Notes: a model not told the origin generated them from the sequence alone. DNA of 21,885 bases from an uncultured Collinsella sp. (GCA_902474645.1 CABRWN010000013.1:1-21885); one strand, 5' to 3'; counted from the first letter of the stretch, positions 6,993 through 14,281 are shown. A program made the numbers and translations.

Positions 6993-7403
6993 CTAATAAT
7001 GAGGCGTGAAACCGTCTTCATTGGCAAGTGGGGCTCGGGCCTGGGCGTCTACGAGGCGAAAACGCGTTCCCATGCGCTCGTAGGAGGCATGAAGCGCCTC
7101 GAGATGAGATAGGATGTTTGCCGGAGCTCCCTGTATCTCCATCTCGACTGAGCCGTCTTCCATGTTACGCACCCAGCCGGTGAGGGAGCGTGCCTGCGCG
7201 AGGTTGGTGTTGGTAAAGCGAAAGCCAACGCCCTGGACTTGCCCCGCCCAGCGCAGGAAATAGCGCAGGGGAGTGTCTTGAGTGGCCTCGTCGCTTGCGA
7301 GCACAGTAAGTCTGCGGCGCAGCTCGAGCTCGACGTTTGATGGTTTTTGAGGTTCTCGACTGCCGCCGGTGACGCTGGAGAAGAGCGTGTCGAAGAGGCC
7401 CAT
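6993..7403 (-). CDS. acyP: Acylphosphatase
   Basis: Residues 46-118 form an acylphosphatase domain, which hydrolyses carboxyl-phosphate bonds such as acetyl phosphate. The signature GQVQGVGFR gives the catalytic R62, and GWVRN gives the catalytic N80, with the 18-residue spacing normal for the family. The protein has 136 residues rather than about 92: roughly 45 extra residues at the N-terminus, starting MGLFDTLFSS, resemble an amphipathic anchor plus linker, and there is a short C-terminal tail. The ATG at 7403 lies two bases after the stop of the upstream oxidoreductase gene, so translation is probably coupled. The frame is open further upstream but overlaps that gene. Confidence 0.88.
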   Translation of the reverse strand: MGLFDTLFSSVTGGSREPQKPSNVELELRRRLTVLASDEATQDTPLRYFLRWAGQVQGVGFRFTNTNLAQARSLTGWVRNMEDGSVEMEIQGAPANILSHLEALHASYERMGTRFRLVDAQARAPLANEDGFTPHY

Positions 7404-7405
7404 CG

Positions 7406-8512
7406 CTATGCCTGCTTGCCTGCGTCGGCCGGGAAGGTAATGCCGGCCTGCTGGCGCACGGCATCCATGATGCGCAGTGAGACGAGCGTGACATCGCGGT
7501 AGTGGCCAAGCTCGTGGCGTCCCGCCGGGGTCTCCCAAATTTCTTCCTTAACGTTATCGATGCCGCCGATGGCGGTGATAAAGTCTGTGAGTTCGTATTC
7601 CATAGTGTTGCTCAATTTGGGCAGGTCGAGCACGCGGCCGTTGTCGCCCTGTTCGCGCGGTGCCTCGGTCGCTGAGCCGCGTACGACGTCGCCGCGATAG
7701 TCGATGCGGACGTTGCGGGGCGTGGACAGATGGTCGATCTGGATAGTGCCACGCTCGCCTTCGATCTGTGAGGGCAGCAGATCGTTGGTGATCTTTGAAT
7801 GCGCAAGCTCGACGGAGATGCGGCCTCCGCCATAGCTGGCGAGAATGGAGCCGCAGCCGTCGATGGGGCCGTGCGTGAGCTGTCGCGTGGTGGGGTCGAG
7901 CAGCGTGGTCATGCTCGTAAGGCCGGAGGGCATGCCGAAGATCTCGACCATGGGCTCGACGGTGTAGACGCCGATGTCCATGAGGGAGCCCGAGGCCATG
8001 TGGCAGTCGAAGATATTGGTGGCGCGCCCCGCGAGAATCTCGTTGTAGCGCGAGGAATACTTGCCAAAGCGCAATGAGGCGCGGCGGATGGGAGCGATCT
8101 CGCCCAGGGCGTCCTCGATGGCATGGAAGGCGGGATCGTGGAGGGGACGCATGGCCTCGAGGGCTACGACGCCCGCCGCCTCGGCAGCGCGGAAGACTTC
8201 CAGCGCCTGCGCTTCGGTGGCGCAGAAGGGCTTCTCGACGATGACATGCTTGCCACCGGCGATGCAGGCAAGGGCCTGCTCGTAGTGAAGTGCGTTAGGG
8301 CTGCCGATATAGACGGCGTCGACGTCGGCGGCGGACGCAAGCTCGTCAAGTGCGGTGAAGTTACGCTCGCCGCCGTGTTCGGCGGTAAAGGCGGCGCCGC
8401 GATTGGCGTCGCGTGAAAGCGTGCCCACAAACGCGGCTTGGTCGTTGGCGTTGACGACTTGGATAAAGTCGTCGGTGATCATGGATGTGCCGATGGTCGC
8501 GATGCGCAGCAT
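7406..8512 (-). CDS. Gfo/Idh/MocA-family oxidoreductase
   Basis: This 368-residue NAD(P)-dependent oxidoreductase starts MLRIATIGTSMIT, the nucleotide-binding strand-loop of the Rossmann domain. YIGSPNALHYEQALA and the family hallmark EKPF follow, then a C-terminal alpha/beta domain with DIGVYTVE. Members act on sugars, inositols or their derivatives; the substrate is not readable here. The ATG at 8512 has AAGGGGGA before it. The frame is open upstream to 8953, but that part overlaps rnhA in antisense fashion and is rejected. It is co-directional with rnhA (74-base gap) and followed directly by the acylphosphatase. It is only distantly like the second family member at 16497. Confidence 0.9.
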   Translation of the reverse strand: MLRIATIGTSMITDDFIQVVNANDQAAFVGTLSRDANRGAAFTAEHGGERNFTALDELASAADVDAVYIGSPNALHYEQALACIAGGKHVIVEKPFCATEAQALEVFRAAEAAGVVALEAMRPLHDPAFHAIEDALGEIAPIRRASLRFGKYSSRYNEILAGRATNIFDCHMASGSLMDIGVYTVEPMVEIFGMPSGLTSMTTLLDPTTRQLTHGPIDGCGSILASYGGGRISVELAHSKITNDLLPSQIEGERGTIQIDHLSTPRNVRIDYRGDVVRGSATEAPREQGDNGRVLDLPKLSNTMEYELTDFITAIGGIDNVKEEIWETPAGRHELGHYRDVTLVSLRIMDAVRQQAGITFPADAGKQA

Positions 8513-8585
8513 ACGTCCCCCTTGCGTTGTTTGGTCTACAGGATGAGTGTAGCGCGTGGGGATATAAAGCTGCGCGAAAACGCTA

Positions 8586-9071
8586 TTACAGGTCGCTCTC
8601 GTTAAAGCCGGAGTCGATATCGAGGTTGCTGCCGTCGGCCGCCGTGGTTGCGAGCTCATCGCAGCGCTCGTTGAGCTCGTGGCCGGCGTGACCCTTAACC
8701 CAGATGAACTCAACCTTGTGCTTGCTTTTGGCGGTGAGTAGGCGCTCCCACAGGTCGCGGTTCTTGACGGGCTGCTTGTTGGCGGTTTTCCATCCGCGCT
8801 TTTTCCAGCCGTCGATCCAGTGCTTGTTAAAGGCGTTGACGACGTACTGCGAATCGGAATGGACCTCGACCTCGCAGGGGCGGTTAAGTGCCTCGAGCGC
8901 CACGATGACCGCCATGAGCTCCATGCGGTTGTTGGTAGTCTTGGCGTAGCCACGCGAAAGCTCGGAGGTGAAGGTCTTGCCGGCGGGATTGGTGTACTTG
9001 AGCACGGCGCCGTAGCCGCCGCGTCCCGGATTTGATCGGGCCGAGCCGTCGGTATAGATGATGACCTTCAC
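8586..9071 (-). CDS. rnhA: Ribonuclease HI
   Basis: This 161-residue RNase HI degrades RNA in RNA-DNA hybrids. The active-site residues are present: D8 in IYTDGS, E51 in NNRMEL, D73 in VHSDSQYVV, and D138 in ERCDELA, with H128 in VKGHAGHE. The start is the GTG at 9071. It is preceded by AAAGGA about 6 bases away, and the overlapping ATG is followed at once by a stop in its own frame. The longer reading from 9122 adds a non-conserved tail. A short acidic tail after residue 147 is extra compared with E. coli. Confidence 0.95.
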   Translation of the reverse strand: MKVIIYTDGSARSNPGRGGYGAVLKYTNPAGKTFTSELSRGYAKTTNNRMELMAVIVALEALNRPCEVEVHSDSQYVVNAFNKHWIDGWKKRGWKTANKQPVKNRDLWERLLTAKSKHKVEFIWVKGHAGHELNERCDELATTAADGSNLDIDSGFNESDL

Positions 9072-9170
9072 ATGGTTCCTTTCGTTGGGTACGTTTCGTG
9101 TGAGTGACCATTGTAGCGCCATGCCCGCCGGGGGCTAGCAATCTACGATTTCTACCCCGTCTTCCGACGG

Positions 9171-10073
9171 TTAGTTGGCATGGATGATGCGGTTGAGCTC
9201 GTCGAGGTATTGCTGCAAGAGGGGAGAGGGCTTGCGCTCGTCGTGCATGATATAGCCTACGTGCATCGCTGGGGCGTCTGCTAACGGGATCGATGCCATA
9301 CCCCATTGCATTTCATTGGAGAGGACACCGGTCGACAGGGTGTAACCGTTCGACGTGATAAGTAAGTTAGTAAGTGTTCCGCGGTCCGAGATTCGTATGT
9401 TGCGGTCGCAGGGGATATAGCTAAAAGGTTCCTCGGCGTAATAGAAGGAGTTTGAGGTTCCCTGCTCAAAGCTGTAGCGCGTATATGGTGTGAGGTCGGC
9501 AAGGGACAGCTGCGGGCGGCGGGCAAGCGGGTGGCGCTCGCTAACGAAGACGTGGACCGTCGCGTCGAATAGGGGATGGAAGCTCGCGCGCGCATCGACA
9601 AAAGCCTTCTGCAGAACGCGGGCGTTAAAGTCGTCCAGATAGAGGATGCCGATGTCGCTGCGAAACGCGCGGACGTCATCGATGATCTGCGATGTGGTGG
9701 TCTCGCGCATGATGAACTCGAACTTGCTGTCGCGGCAGCGCTCGACCACGTTGACAAAGGCCTCGACCGAAAAGGCGTAGTGCTGGGCGGAAATGGCGAG
9801 GCGGGCTTGCGGGGTGCCGCCGTCCTCGTAGCGCGCCTCGAGCATGTCGGCCTGCTCTACGACCTGGCGCGCATAGCCCAAAAGCTCGGTGCCGTCGTTA
9901 GTGAGCGTGACGCCGCGGCTGGAGCGCGTAAAGATCTCCAGATGGAGCTCCTGTTCCAGGCTTTTGACGGCGTTTGAGATGTTGGACTGAGCGGTATAGA
10001 GGCGCTGAGCTGCGGCGTTGATTGAGCCGGACTCTGCCACGGCAATCAGAAAACGAAGCTGCTGGAGGGTCAT
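9171..10073 (-). CDS. LysR-family transcriptional regulator, divergent from the sulfhydrylase gene
   Basis: This 300-residue LysR protein has an N-terminal winged helix-turn-helix (residues 1-60, MTLQQLRFLIAVAESGSIN then AAQRLYTAQSNISNAVKSLE) and a C-terminal effector-binding domain. The ATG at 10073 has AAAGGA about 10 bases upstream. It is divergent from the O-acetylhomoserine sulfhydrylase gene. LysR proteins often control the divergent neighbour, so a role in sulfur amino-acid control, like CysB/CysR-type regulators, is a reasonable inference. A short inverted AACC-N7-GGTT near 10106-10120 in the shared region could be part of its binding site. The effector (O-acetylserine or O-acetylhomoserine, for example) cannot be told. 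Confidence 0.9.
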   Translation of the reverse strand: MTLQQLRFLIAVAESGSINAAAQRLYTAQSNISNAVKSLEQELHLEIFTRSSRGVTLTNDGTELLGYARQVVEQADMLEARYEDGGTPQARLAISAQHYAFSVEAFVNVVERCRDSKFEFIMRETTTSQIIDDVRAFRSDIGILYLDDFNARVLQKAFVDARASFHPLFDATVHVFVSERHPLARRPQLSLADLTPYTRYSFEQGTSNSFYYAEEPFSYIPCDRNIRISDRGTLTNLLITSNGYTLSTGVLSNEMQWGMASIPLADAPAMHVGYIMHDERKPSPLLQQYLDELNRIIHAN

Positions 10074-10134
10074 CGGCGCCCGTCCTTTCGATTGCTATCT
10101 ATAAAACCGATAACAGGTTAGCGCTTTTAAGTGA

Positions 10135-10163
10135 TTGACCGAGCGAAACAATGCTCGTACTAT
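10135..10163 (+). promoter_or_regulatory. Promoter of the sulfhydrylase gene with an inverted repeat in the spacer
   Basis: TTGACC (10135-10140) and TACTAT (10158-10163) are separated by exactly 17 bases and give a start site near 10170, so the transcript leader is about 178 bases. The spacer holds CGAGC (10140-10144) and GCTCG (10153-10157), a 5-bp inverted repeat with an 8-base gap. A repressor bound there would cover both promoter elements. Confidence 0.6.
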
Positions 10164-10180
10164 TCAAAACACACAAAGGC

Positions 10181-10292
10181 GGTAGGTAATTAAACCGACC
10201 ACGGAACCGGGATGCGAAAGGAGGCCCGCATATGAATTGCTTACCAAGACGAATGCCGGGCTCCTGTTTGCGCCCGTCGGCGTGATCAGGAG
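10181..10292 (+). promoter_or_regulatory. Structured 5' leader with competing stems
   Basis: GGTAGGTAATT (10181-10191) can pair with AATTGCTTACC (10235-10245) over 11 positions, counting G-U pairs, and encloses an ATGCG/CGCAT stem (10212-10216 / 10227-10231). Downstream, CGGGC/GCCCG (10257-10261 / 10272-10276) competes with CTCCTG/CAGGAG (10261-10266 / 10287-10292). The CTCCT can also pair with the leader ORF's or the main gene's AGGAG. The long stem covers the first codons of the leader ORF. It does not match the SAM-I, SAM-II, SAM-IV or SAH riboswitch or T-box cores that I know. No clear intrinsic terminator lies before the main gene. Confidence 0.5.
10232..10285 (+). CDS. Putative leader peptide upstream of the sulfhydrylase gene
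   Basis: The short ORF encodes MNCLPRRMPGSCLRPSA (17 residues), ending at a TGA at 10283-10285. It is preceded by AAAGGAGG (10217-10224), the best ribosome binding site in this part of the window, 7 bases before the ATG. It holds two Cys codons (3rd and 12th) and a Met codon at position 8, fitting a product of the sulfur amino-acid pathway encoded just downstream. The Cys-12 codon lies inside the competing stems, so a ribosome stalled for charged tRNA-Cys would change the RNA fold. Cys-containing leader ORFs are known upstream of sulfur genes in other actinobacteria; this one I do not recognise. That it is translated is inferred from the ribosome binding site. Confidence 0.55.
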   Translation: MNCLPRRMPGSCLRPSA

Positions 10293-10347
10293 ACAGCGAC
10301 TTACTTCTCTCTAATTTATTTACTTTTGTTCGATCAAGGAGATCATC

Positions 10348-11658
10348 ATGAGCCAGTTCATCAACAACCCCGAGCACACCTTCGGTTTCGATACCCTGCA
10401 GCTTCACGTTGGCCAGGAGAGCGCCGATCCCGCATCCGACTCCCGCGCCGTGCCTATCTACCAGACCACGAGCTATGTGTTCCGCAACTCCCGGCACGCC
10501 GCCGACCGCTTTGGTCTTGCCGACGCCGGTAACATCTACGGCCGTCTGACCAACTCCACCCAGGGCGTCTTTGAGGACCGTATCGCCGCGCTCGAGGGTG
10601 GCGTTGCTGGCCTCGCCGTCGCCTCTGGTGCCGCTGCCATCACCTATACCCTGCAGGCACTTGCCCAGGCCGGTGACCATGTGGTTGCCCAGAAGACCAT
10701 CTACGGTGGCTCCTACAACTTGCTGGAGCATACGCTCTCCCAGTTTGGCGTCGAGACCACCTTCGTCGATGCCCATAACCTGGACGAGGTCGAGGGGGCC
10801 ATCAAGGACAACACCACGGTCATCTATCTCGAGACGCTCGGCAACCCCAACTCCGACATCCCCAACATCGACGCTATCTCCGAGATCGCCAAGAAGCACG
10901 GTCTGCCGGTTGTCGTCGACAACACCTTTGGCACCCCGTATCTGTTCCGTCCGCTGGAGCATGGTGCCAACATTGTCGTCCACTCCGCAACCAAGTTCAT
11001 CGGCGGCCACGGCACCTCGCTGGGCGGTGTGATCGTCGACGGCGGTAACTTCGATTGGAAGGCGAGCGGCAAGTATGCGCAGATCGCCGAGCCCAACCCC
11101 TCCTACCATGGCGTCTCGTTTGCCGAGGCTGCCGGTCCCGCCGCCTTCGCAACCTATGTCCGCGCTATCTTGCTGCGTGACGAGGGCGCCTGCATCAGCC
11201 CGTTCAACGCCTGGATCCTGCTCCAGGGCACCGAGACTCTGTCGCTGCGCGTTGACCGTCATGTTGAGAACACCAAGAAGGTCGTTGAGTTCCTGGCTGG
11301 TGACAGCCATGTCGCCAAGGTGAACCACCCGAGCCTGTCTGAGCACCCCGATCACGAGCTCTATCAGAAGTACTTCCCCAACGGCGGTGCCTCGATCTTT
11401 ACCTTTGAGATTAAGGGTGGCCAGGAGGCAGCTTGGAAGTTCATCGATCATCTGCAGGTATTCTCGCTGCTCGCCAACGTGGCCGACGTCAAGTCGCTCG
11501 TCGTGCACCCGGCTACCACCACGCACTCCCAGCTCTCTGCCGAGGAGCTCGCCGAGCAGAACATCACGCCCTCCACGATCCGTCTTTCCATCGGTACCGA
11601 GAACGCCGAGGATATCATTTGGGATCTGAAGCAGGCCTTCGCCGCGCTGGACGAGTAA
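10348..11658 (+). CDS. metY: O-acetylhomoserine sulfhydrylase (aminocarboxypropyltransferase)
   Basis: This 436-residue protein is a PLP enzyme of the Cys/Met metabolism family. MetY makes homocysteine (or methionine) from O-acetylhomoserine and sulfide (or methanethiol). The PLP lysine is K216 in HSATKFIGGHG. FDTLQLHVGQ at the start, YGRLTNST near residue 64 and VVVDNTFGTP near residue 188 are typical of the O-acetylhomoserine group rather than of cystathionine synthases, and the length of about 430 also fits. The ATG has AAGGAGA about 6 bases upstream. The gene stands alone between its promoter and a strong terminator. Control by the divergent LysR and by the leader ORF is likely. Confidence 0.95.
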   Translation: MSQFINNPEHTFGFDTLQLHVGQESADPASDSRAVPIYQTTSYVFRNSRHAADRFGLADAGNIYGRLTNSTQGVFEDRIAALEGGVAGLAVASGAAAITYTLQALAQAGDHVVAQKTIYGGSYNLLEHTLSQFGVETTFVDAHNLDEVEGAIKDNTTVIYLETLGNPNSDIPNIDAISEIAKKHGLPVVVDNTFGTPYLFRPLEHGANIVVHSATKFIGGHGTSLGGVIVDGGNFDWKASGKYAQIAEPNPSYHGVSFAEAAGPAAFATYVRAILLRDEGACISPFNAWILLQGTETLSLRVDRHVENTKKVVEFLAGDSHVAKVNHPSLSEHPDHELYQKYFPNGGASIFTFEIKGGQEAAWKFIDHLQVFSLLANVADVKSLVVHPATTTHSQLSAEELAEQNITPSTIRLSIGTENAEDIIWDLKQAFAALDE

Positions 11659-11718
11659 GGCGACTTGTGCAAGGACCCCTTGCGACCCGATAGGTATAAC
11701 TGCATAAAATGCCTGCTC

Positions 11719-11759
11719 AAGGCGCCTGCGCGAACAATGGTTGCACAGGCGCCTTTTTT
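11719..11759 (+). terminator. Intrinsic terminator of the sulfhydrylase gene
   Basis: AAGGCGCCTG (11719-11728) and CAGGCGCCTT (11746-11755) pair perfectly around a 17-base loop, followed by a six-T run. It is about 60 bases after the stop. Confidence 0.92.
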
Positions 11760-11773
11760 GCATAGAACGGGTG

Positions 11774-11956
11774 CAAAAACAGGGTTTTTGACACGCTTTA
11801 TGCATTCGAGTTGTGGAAAACTCCTGTTGAGAGGATGTGAGTTTTACGCAATTGACGTGCGTCTTTTGAGTAAAACCGCAGGTCGCGATTTGCTCGGGGT
11901 ACTATGCAGCGCAATCGAATCACACGCAGCTCAAACGCAGCAAAAACGCACTACGG
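11774..11956 (+). promoter_or_regulatory. Leader of the secreted-protein gene with 11-bp phased ACGCA repeats
   Basis: The 11760-11970 gap holds a 7-bp hairpin, CAAAAAC/GTTTTTG (11774-11780 / 11784-11790), and an inverted GTTTTAC/GTAAAAC pair (11841-11847 / 11870-11876) with ACGCA/TGCGT inside. Three ACGCA copies stand exactly 11 bp apart at 11924, 11935 and 11946, the first two extended as ACGCAGC(T/A)(C/A)AA. A TACTAT at 11900-11905 is a possible -10, but no good -35 stands at the right distance. The repeats fall just before the CGGAGG ribosome binding site, so they could be an operator or a leader RNA element. Confidence 0.35.
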
Positions 11957-11970
11957 AGGTTTCCAGCTAC

Positions 11971-12741
11971 ATGAGGATCGATTCACGAAAACCGAAAGCC
12001 GCCGCCCTTTCCGCCGCTCTGACCGTGGCACTTTTGGCGGGCGCCGGTGCAACTGATGCCCACGCCGCAACACTGTCCGATACGGTTGGATCTACGCCGT
12101 CCGAGACAACGCTGGTGCAGCCCGTTGACTATCGCGGCGATGGTTATGGTTCCATGCAGGAGTGGAACGCCTCGATGGAGGCCAAGCGCGATTCCCTTGA
12201 GATGCGCGCTCAGATCATTCTAAACATGTATGGTGACTATGCCACCGATGACGAGCGCGCTGTGCTGCAGGGCTGTATCGACGGTGCGGGTAGCCTGTTG
12301 ACGATGGGGGAGGTCGACGCGAAGTCGACCGAGCTCGATGAGCTGCGCACTGCGCTTGAGGATGCCAAGCACGAAGCGCTCGAGGCTGCCGCCGAGGCGG
12401 AGGCTGCCGAGGTCGCCCAGGCTTCGTACTACAACGCCGGTTACACTCCGTCCTACGCGTCTGCCGCGTCCTACGCGAACGGATCGGGCCTGACGCGCTC
12501 TGCGGGTGTCAATAACTACAACGGGCGACGCGAGACCTATTACAGCAGCAATGTGCTTTATCACTATCGTACGGGCGAATGGACTCAGGATTCTGAGGGC
12601 TTCTGGCGCGATTCCGACGGCTATTACGTTGCCGCGGGCGATATGGCCCAGGGCTCGACCTTTACGGGCTCCAAGGGCGATTGCAAGGTCTATGACTCCG
12701 GCTGCGCTGCCGGAACCACCGACTACTACACCGGTTGGTAA
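11971..12741 (+). CDS. Secreted protein with a 3D / double-psi-barrel-like C-terminus
   Basis: The protein has 256 residues and begins with a clear signal peptide: a positively charged start, a hydrophobic stretch to about residue 27, and likely cleavage after AHA near residue 32. A helical region (about 60-150), rich in Ala and Glu, may be a coiled coil. A Tyr/Ser/Ala-rich linker follows. The last 45 residues (GYYVAAGD, then SKGDCKVYDSGC and TTDYYTGW) resemble the Asp-containing 3D or RlpA-type double-psi barrel found in cell-wall active proteins, with two Cys residues that could form a disulfide. The role is unknown; a cell-surface or peptidoglycan function is inferred. The ATG at 11971 has CGGAGG 11 bases upstream; the same frame runs open upstream to 11665 without a plausible start. 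Confidence 0.75.
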   Translation: MRIDSRKPKAAALSAALTVALLAGAGATDAHAATLSDTVGSTPSETTLVQPVDYRGDGYGSMQEWNASMEAKRDSLEMRAQIILNMYGDYATDDERAVLQGCIDGAGSLLTMGEVDAKSTELDELRTALEDAKHEALEAAAEAEAAEVAQASYYNAGYTPSYASAASYANGSGLTRSAGVNNYNGRRETYYSSNVLYHYRTGEWTQDSEGFWRDSDGYYVAAGDMAQGSTFTGSKGDCKVYDSGCAAGTTDYYTGW

Positions 12742-12927
12742 TTTTTCTGCATCACGGATATTTGGCGGACGGGCGTCTTTACCGAGCTTTAGGGCAATGT
12801 AAGGACGTCCGTTCTATGTATGCGTTTGAGTTAACAGAGCCCTTACCGTGGCGGTACGCTGGGCGTATGGATGCGGGGCACACTGGTTCTTGAGAAATAA
12901 GGTCTTTCTCTTGGAGGAAGTGGTCTT

Positions 12928-13134
12928 GTGAATGCTCGAGATATTGCCGTTGCCGCCGTTGCACTGACGTTTGGTTGCCTTGGTCCCACGGTCGCGCTCG
13001 TCGCGGGCATGCAGGGGACATGCGGGGCTGCTCCTATTGTGGTCGGCGCGCTGATCGCGGCCACGCTGCTGGGAAGCGCCGGTGTTGTCCTTTGTCGCGA
13101 CGATGAGGACGAGGTGCCGGGGTCGCGACGCTAA
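12928..13134 (+). CDS. Small two-helix membrane protein
   Basis: A 68-residue ORF starts at a GTG with GGAGG 10 bases upstream. It has two hydrophobic stretches (about residues 6-26 and 37-56) joined by a short loop containing a Cys, and ends with a charged tail rich in Asp, Glu and Arg. I do not recognise the family. The ribosome binding site and the terminator-like hairpin after it argue that it is real. The 186 bases before it (12742-12927) contain only a 5-bp inverted repeat around 12843-12855 and no promoter I can defend. Confidence 0.5.
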   Translation: MNARDIAVAAVALTFGCLGPTVALVAGMQGTCGAAPIVVGALIAATLLGSAGVVLCRDDEDEVPGSRR

Positions 13135-13175
13135 CTGTTGTGAGATCGGCCGCCGGTCATAGACGAAGATGAAGG

Positions 13176-13211
13176 CCGCCGCAGGGGGAAAGGTTCCCTT
13201 GCAGCGGTTTT
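13176..13211 (+). terminator. Likely intrinsic terminator after the small membrane protein gene
   Basis: CCGC (13176-13179) and GCGG (13204-13207) form the base of a stem. Inside it, GCAGGGGGAA (13181-13190) pairs with TTCCCTTGC (13194-13202) with one bulge and one wobble, followed by TTTT. It lies between the small membrane gene and the convergent broken panE. Confidence 0.6.
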
Positions 13212-13244
13212 GCTGTTAAGGCTGTTGAATGCGGCGCGTTGGCA

Positions 13245-14159
13245 CTACCAGCTTTTCTCGATATCGCGGATGCGCCGATAGAGCCACTCGTTTTGCGGCG
13301 CCTGGATATCGTGTTTGGCCGCGAGGCGGCAGATGGTGCCCGCGAACTCATCAACCTCGGTTTTGCGCCTTGCGATGCGGTCTTGAGCCATCGAGGGCAT
13401 ACCGGCGGGGTCGATTCCCTCGATGAGGTGCACCATTTGCGTCAGGTCTGCCTCGGTCAGCTCAACGCCCTCGGCGTTGGCGACCGCAAGCGTTTCGCGC
13501 ATTGCGGAAACAAAGCAGCGACGCTGCTCGGAGCCCGGCTCCGTGGCGCTTCCGTAGGTCCCGCCGTAGGCCATGCAGGTCTGGTTGATGCCGTCGTTGA
13601 GCATGAGTTTGGCCCACATGCGGTGGGCGATGTCGTCCTCGACGGTATGGGCGATGCCGCAGCGCGTGTAGAGCCCGTCGATAGCGGTGACGGTCGCGGG
13701 GTCGGTGCCGGCGGCTGCACCAAAGCGGATCTCGCCCGCATTGGTAAAGGTGAGCGCGCCGTTGAGGAACACGGCGTCCATGCCCTGGCAGATACCAAGA
13801 ACGGTATGCTCCCAGCCAAAGCGTTCGGCAATCTTTTGCTCGCTCGTAATGCCGTTGCACAGCGAGGCGATGAGCGTGTTGGGTCCCACGACACGCTCCA
13901 TAGTCTTGAGTGCTTGGTCGAGACCGGTGGTCTTGACCGTCAGGATGACCAGATCGGCGGGCGCTGCCTCGCTGGCGCGGACGGACGTGAGATCGCAAGG
14001 CTTTCCGTTGACGGTGAGCGCATCGCCCGCGTGACGCTCAAAGCGGCGTCATCCATAACGTATTTCGACGGCGTCATTGCCGAGGGCCTTGGCAATCATG
14101 CTGCCGTAGAGCAGGCCGACGCCGCCCTTGCCGATAAAGGCGACCTTGTTGATCTGCAT
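13245..14159 (-). pseudogene. panE: 2-dehydropantoate 2-reductase (ketopantoate reductase) gene with an in-frame stop
   Basis: Read leftward from an ATG at 14159 (with GGGGAG upstream), the first 32 codons encode a normal ketopantoate reductase start, VAFIGKGGVGLLYGSMI, the NADPH-binding GXGXXG loop. A TGA then stops the frame at 14051-14049, codon 37. The same frame continues after the stop with FERHAGDALTVNG, LVILTVKTTG and the rest of the protein to a TAG at 13245. Comparison with the family pattern suggests one extra A and one missing C about 19 bases apart, which restore the frame but leave a stop between them. The C-terminal part from the ATG at 13901 keeps the substrate domain but lacks the NADPH site. 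The enzyme would reduce ketopantoate for pantothenate and CoA. The lesion could be a sequencing error, as both indels sit in short homopolymers. Confidence 0.8.
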
Positions 14160-14175
14160 ATGAATCATCTCCCCA

Positions 14176-14204
14176 TATAAAAGGCGCCCGCGTAAGGGGC
14201 GCCT
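14176..14204 (-). terminator. Intrinsic terminator of the cyclase-family gene
   Basis: On the leftward strand the AGGCGCCC / GGGCGCCT pair (14197-14204 with 14182-14189) forms an 8-bp stem with a 7-base loop, followed by TTTTATAT. It lies after the cyclase-family gene and just before the panE ribosome binding site, so panE probably needs its own promoter or readthrough. Confidence 0.75.
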
Positions 14205-14281
14205 GATGGATTGTATGCTGCCAGGGTGATTGGCGGGTGCGCGGGGCGGCTGTTATAAAAAAAGAAACGTTTGCCTGGACG

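Noticed and set aside
8513..8953. N-terminal extension of the Gfo/Idh protein by about 147 codons
   Set aside because: It overlaps rnhA on the same strand in another frame and is low-complexity. The ATG at 8512 has its own AAGGGGGA and begins exactly at the Rossmann strand.
10181..10330. SAM, SAH or T-box riboswitch in the metY leader
   Set aside because: None of the conserved core words of SAM-I, SAM-II, SAM-IV, SAH riboswitches or the T-box could be found. A short ORF with a strong ribosome binding site explains part of the region better.
10099..11805. Leftward open frame of 568 codons opposite the sulfhydrylase gene
   Set aside because: It is antisense to a clear PLP enzyme, has no ribosome binding site and no recognisable motif. 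Long antisense frames are expected in GC-rich coding DNA with strong third-position bias.
11788..11816. TTGACA as a -35 for the secreted-protein gene
   Set aside because: The hexamer is perfect, but no acceptable -10 lies 16-18 bases downstream.
13239..14180. Rightward open frame of 313 codons over panE
   Set aside because: Although it is unbroken while panE is interrupted, its product has no recognisable fold. The opposite strand shows clear ketopantoate reductase motifs on both sides of the stop.
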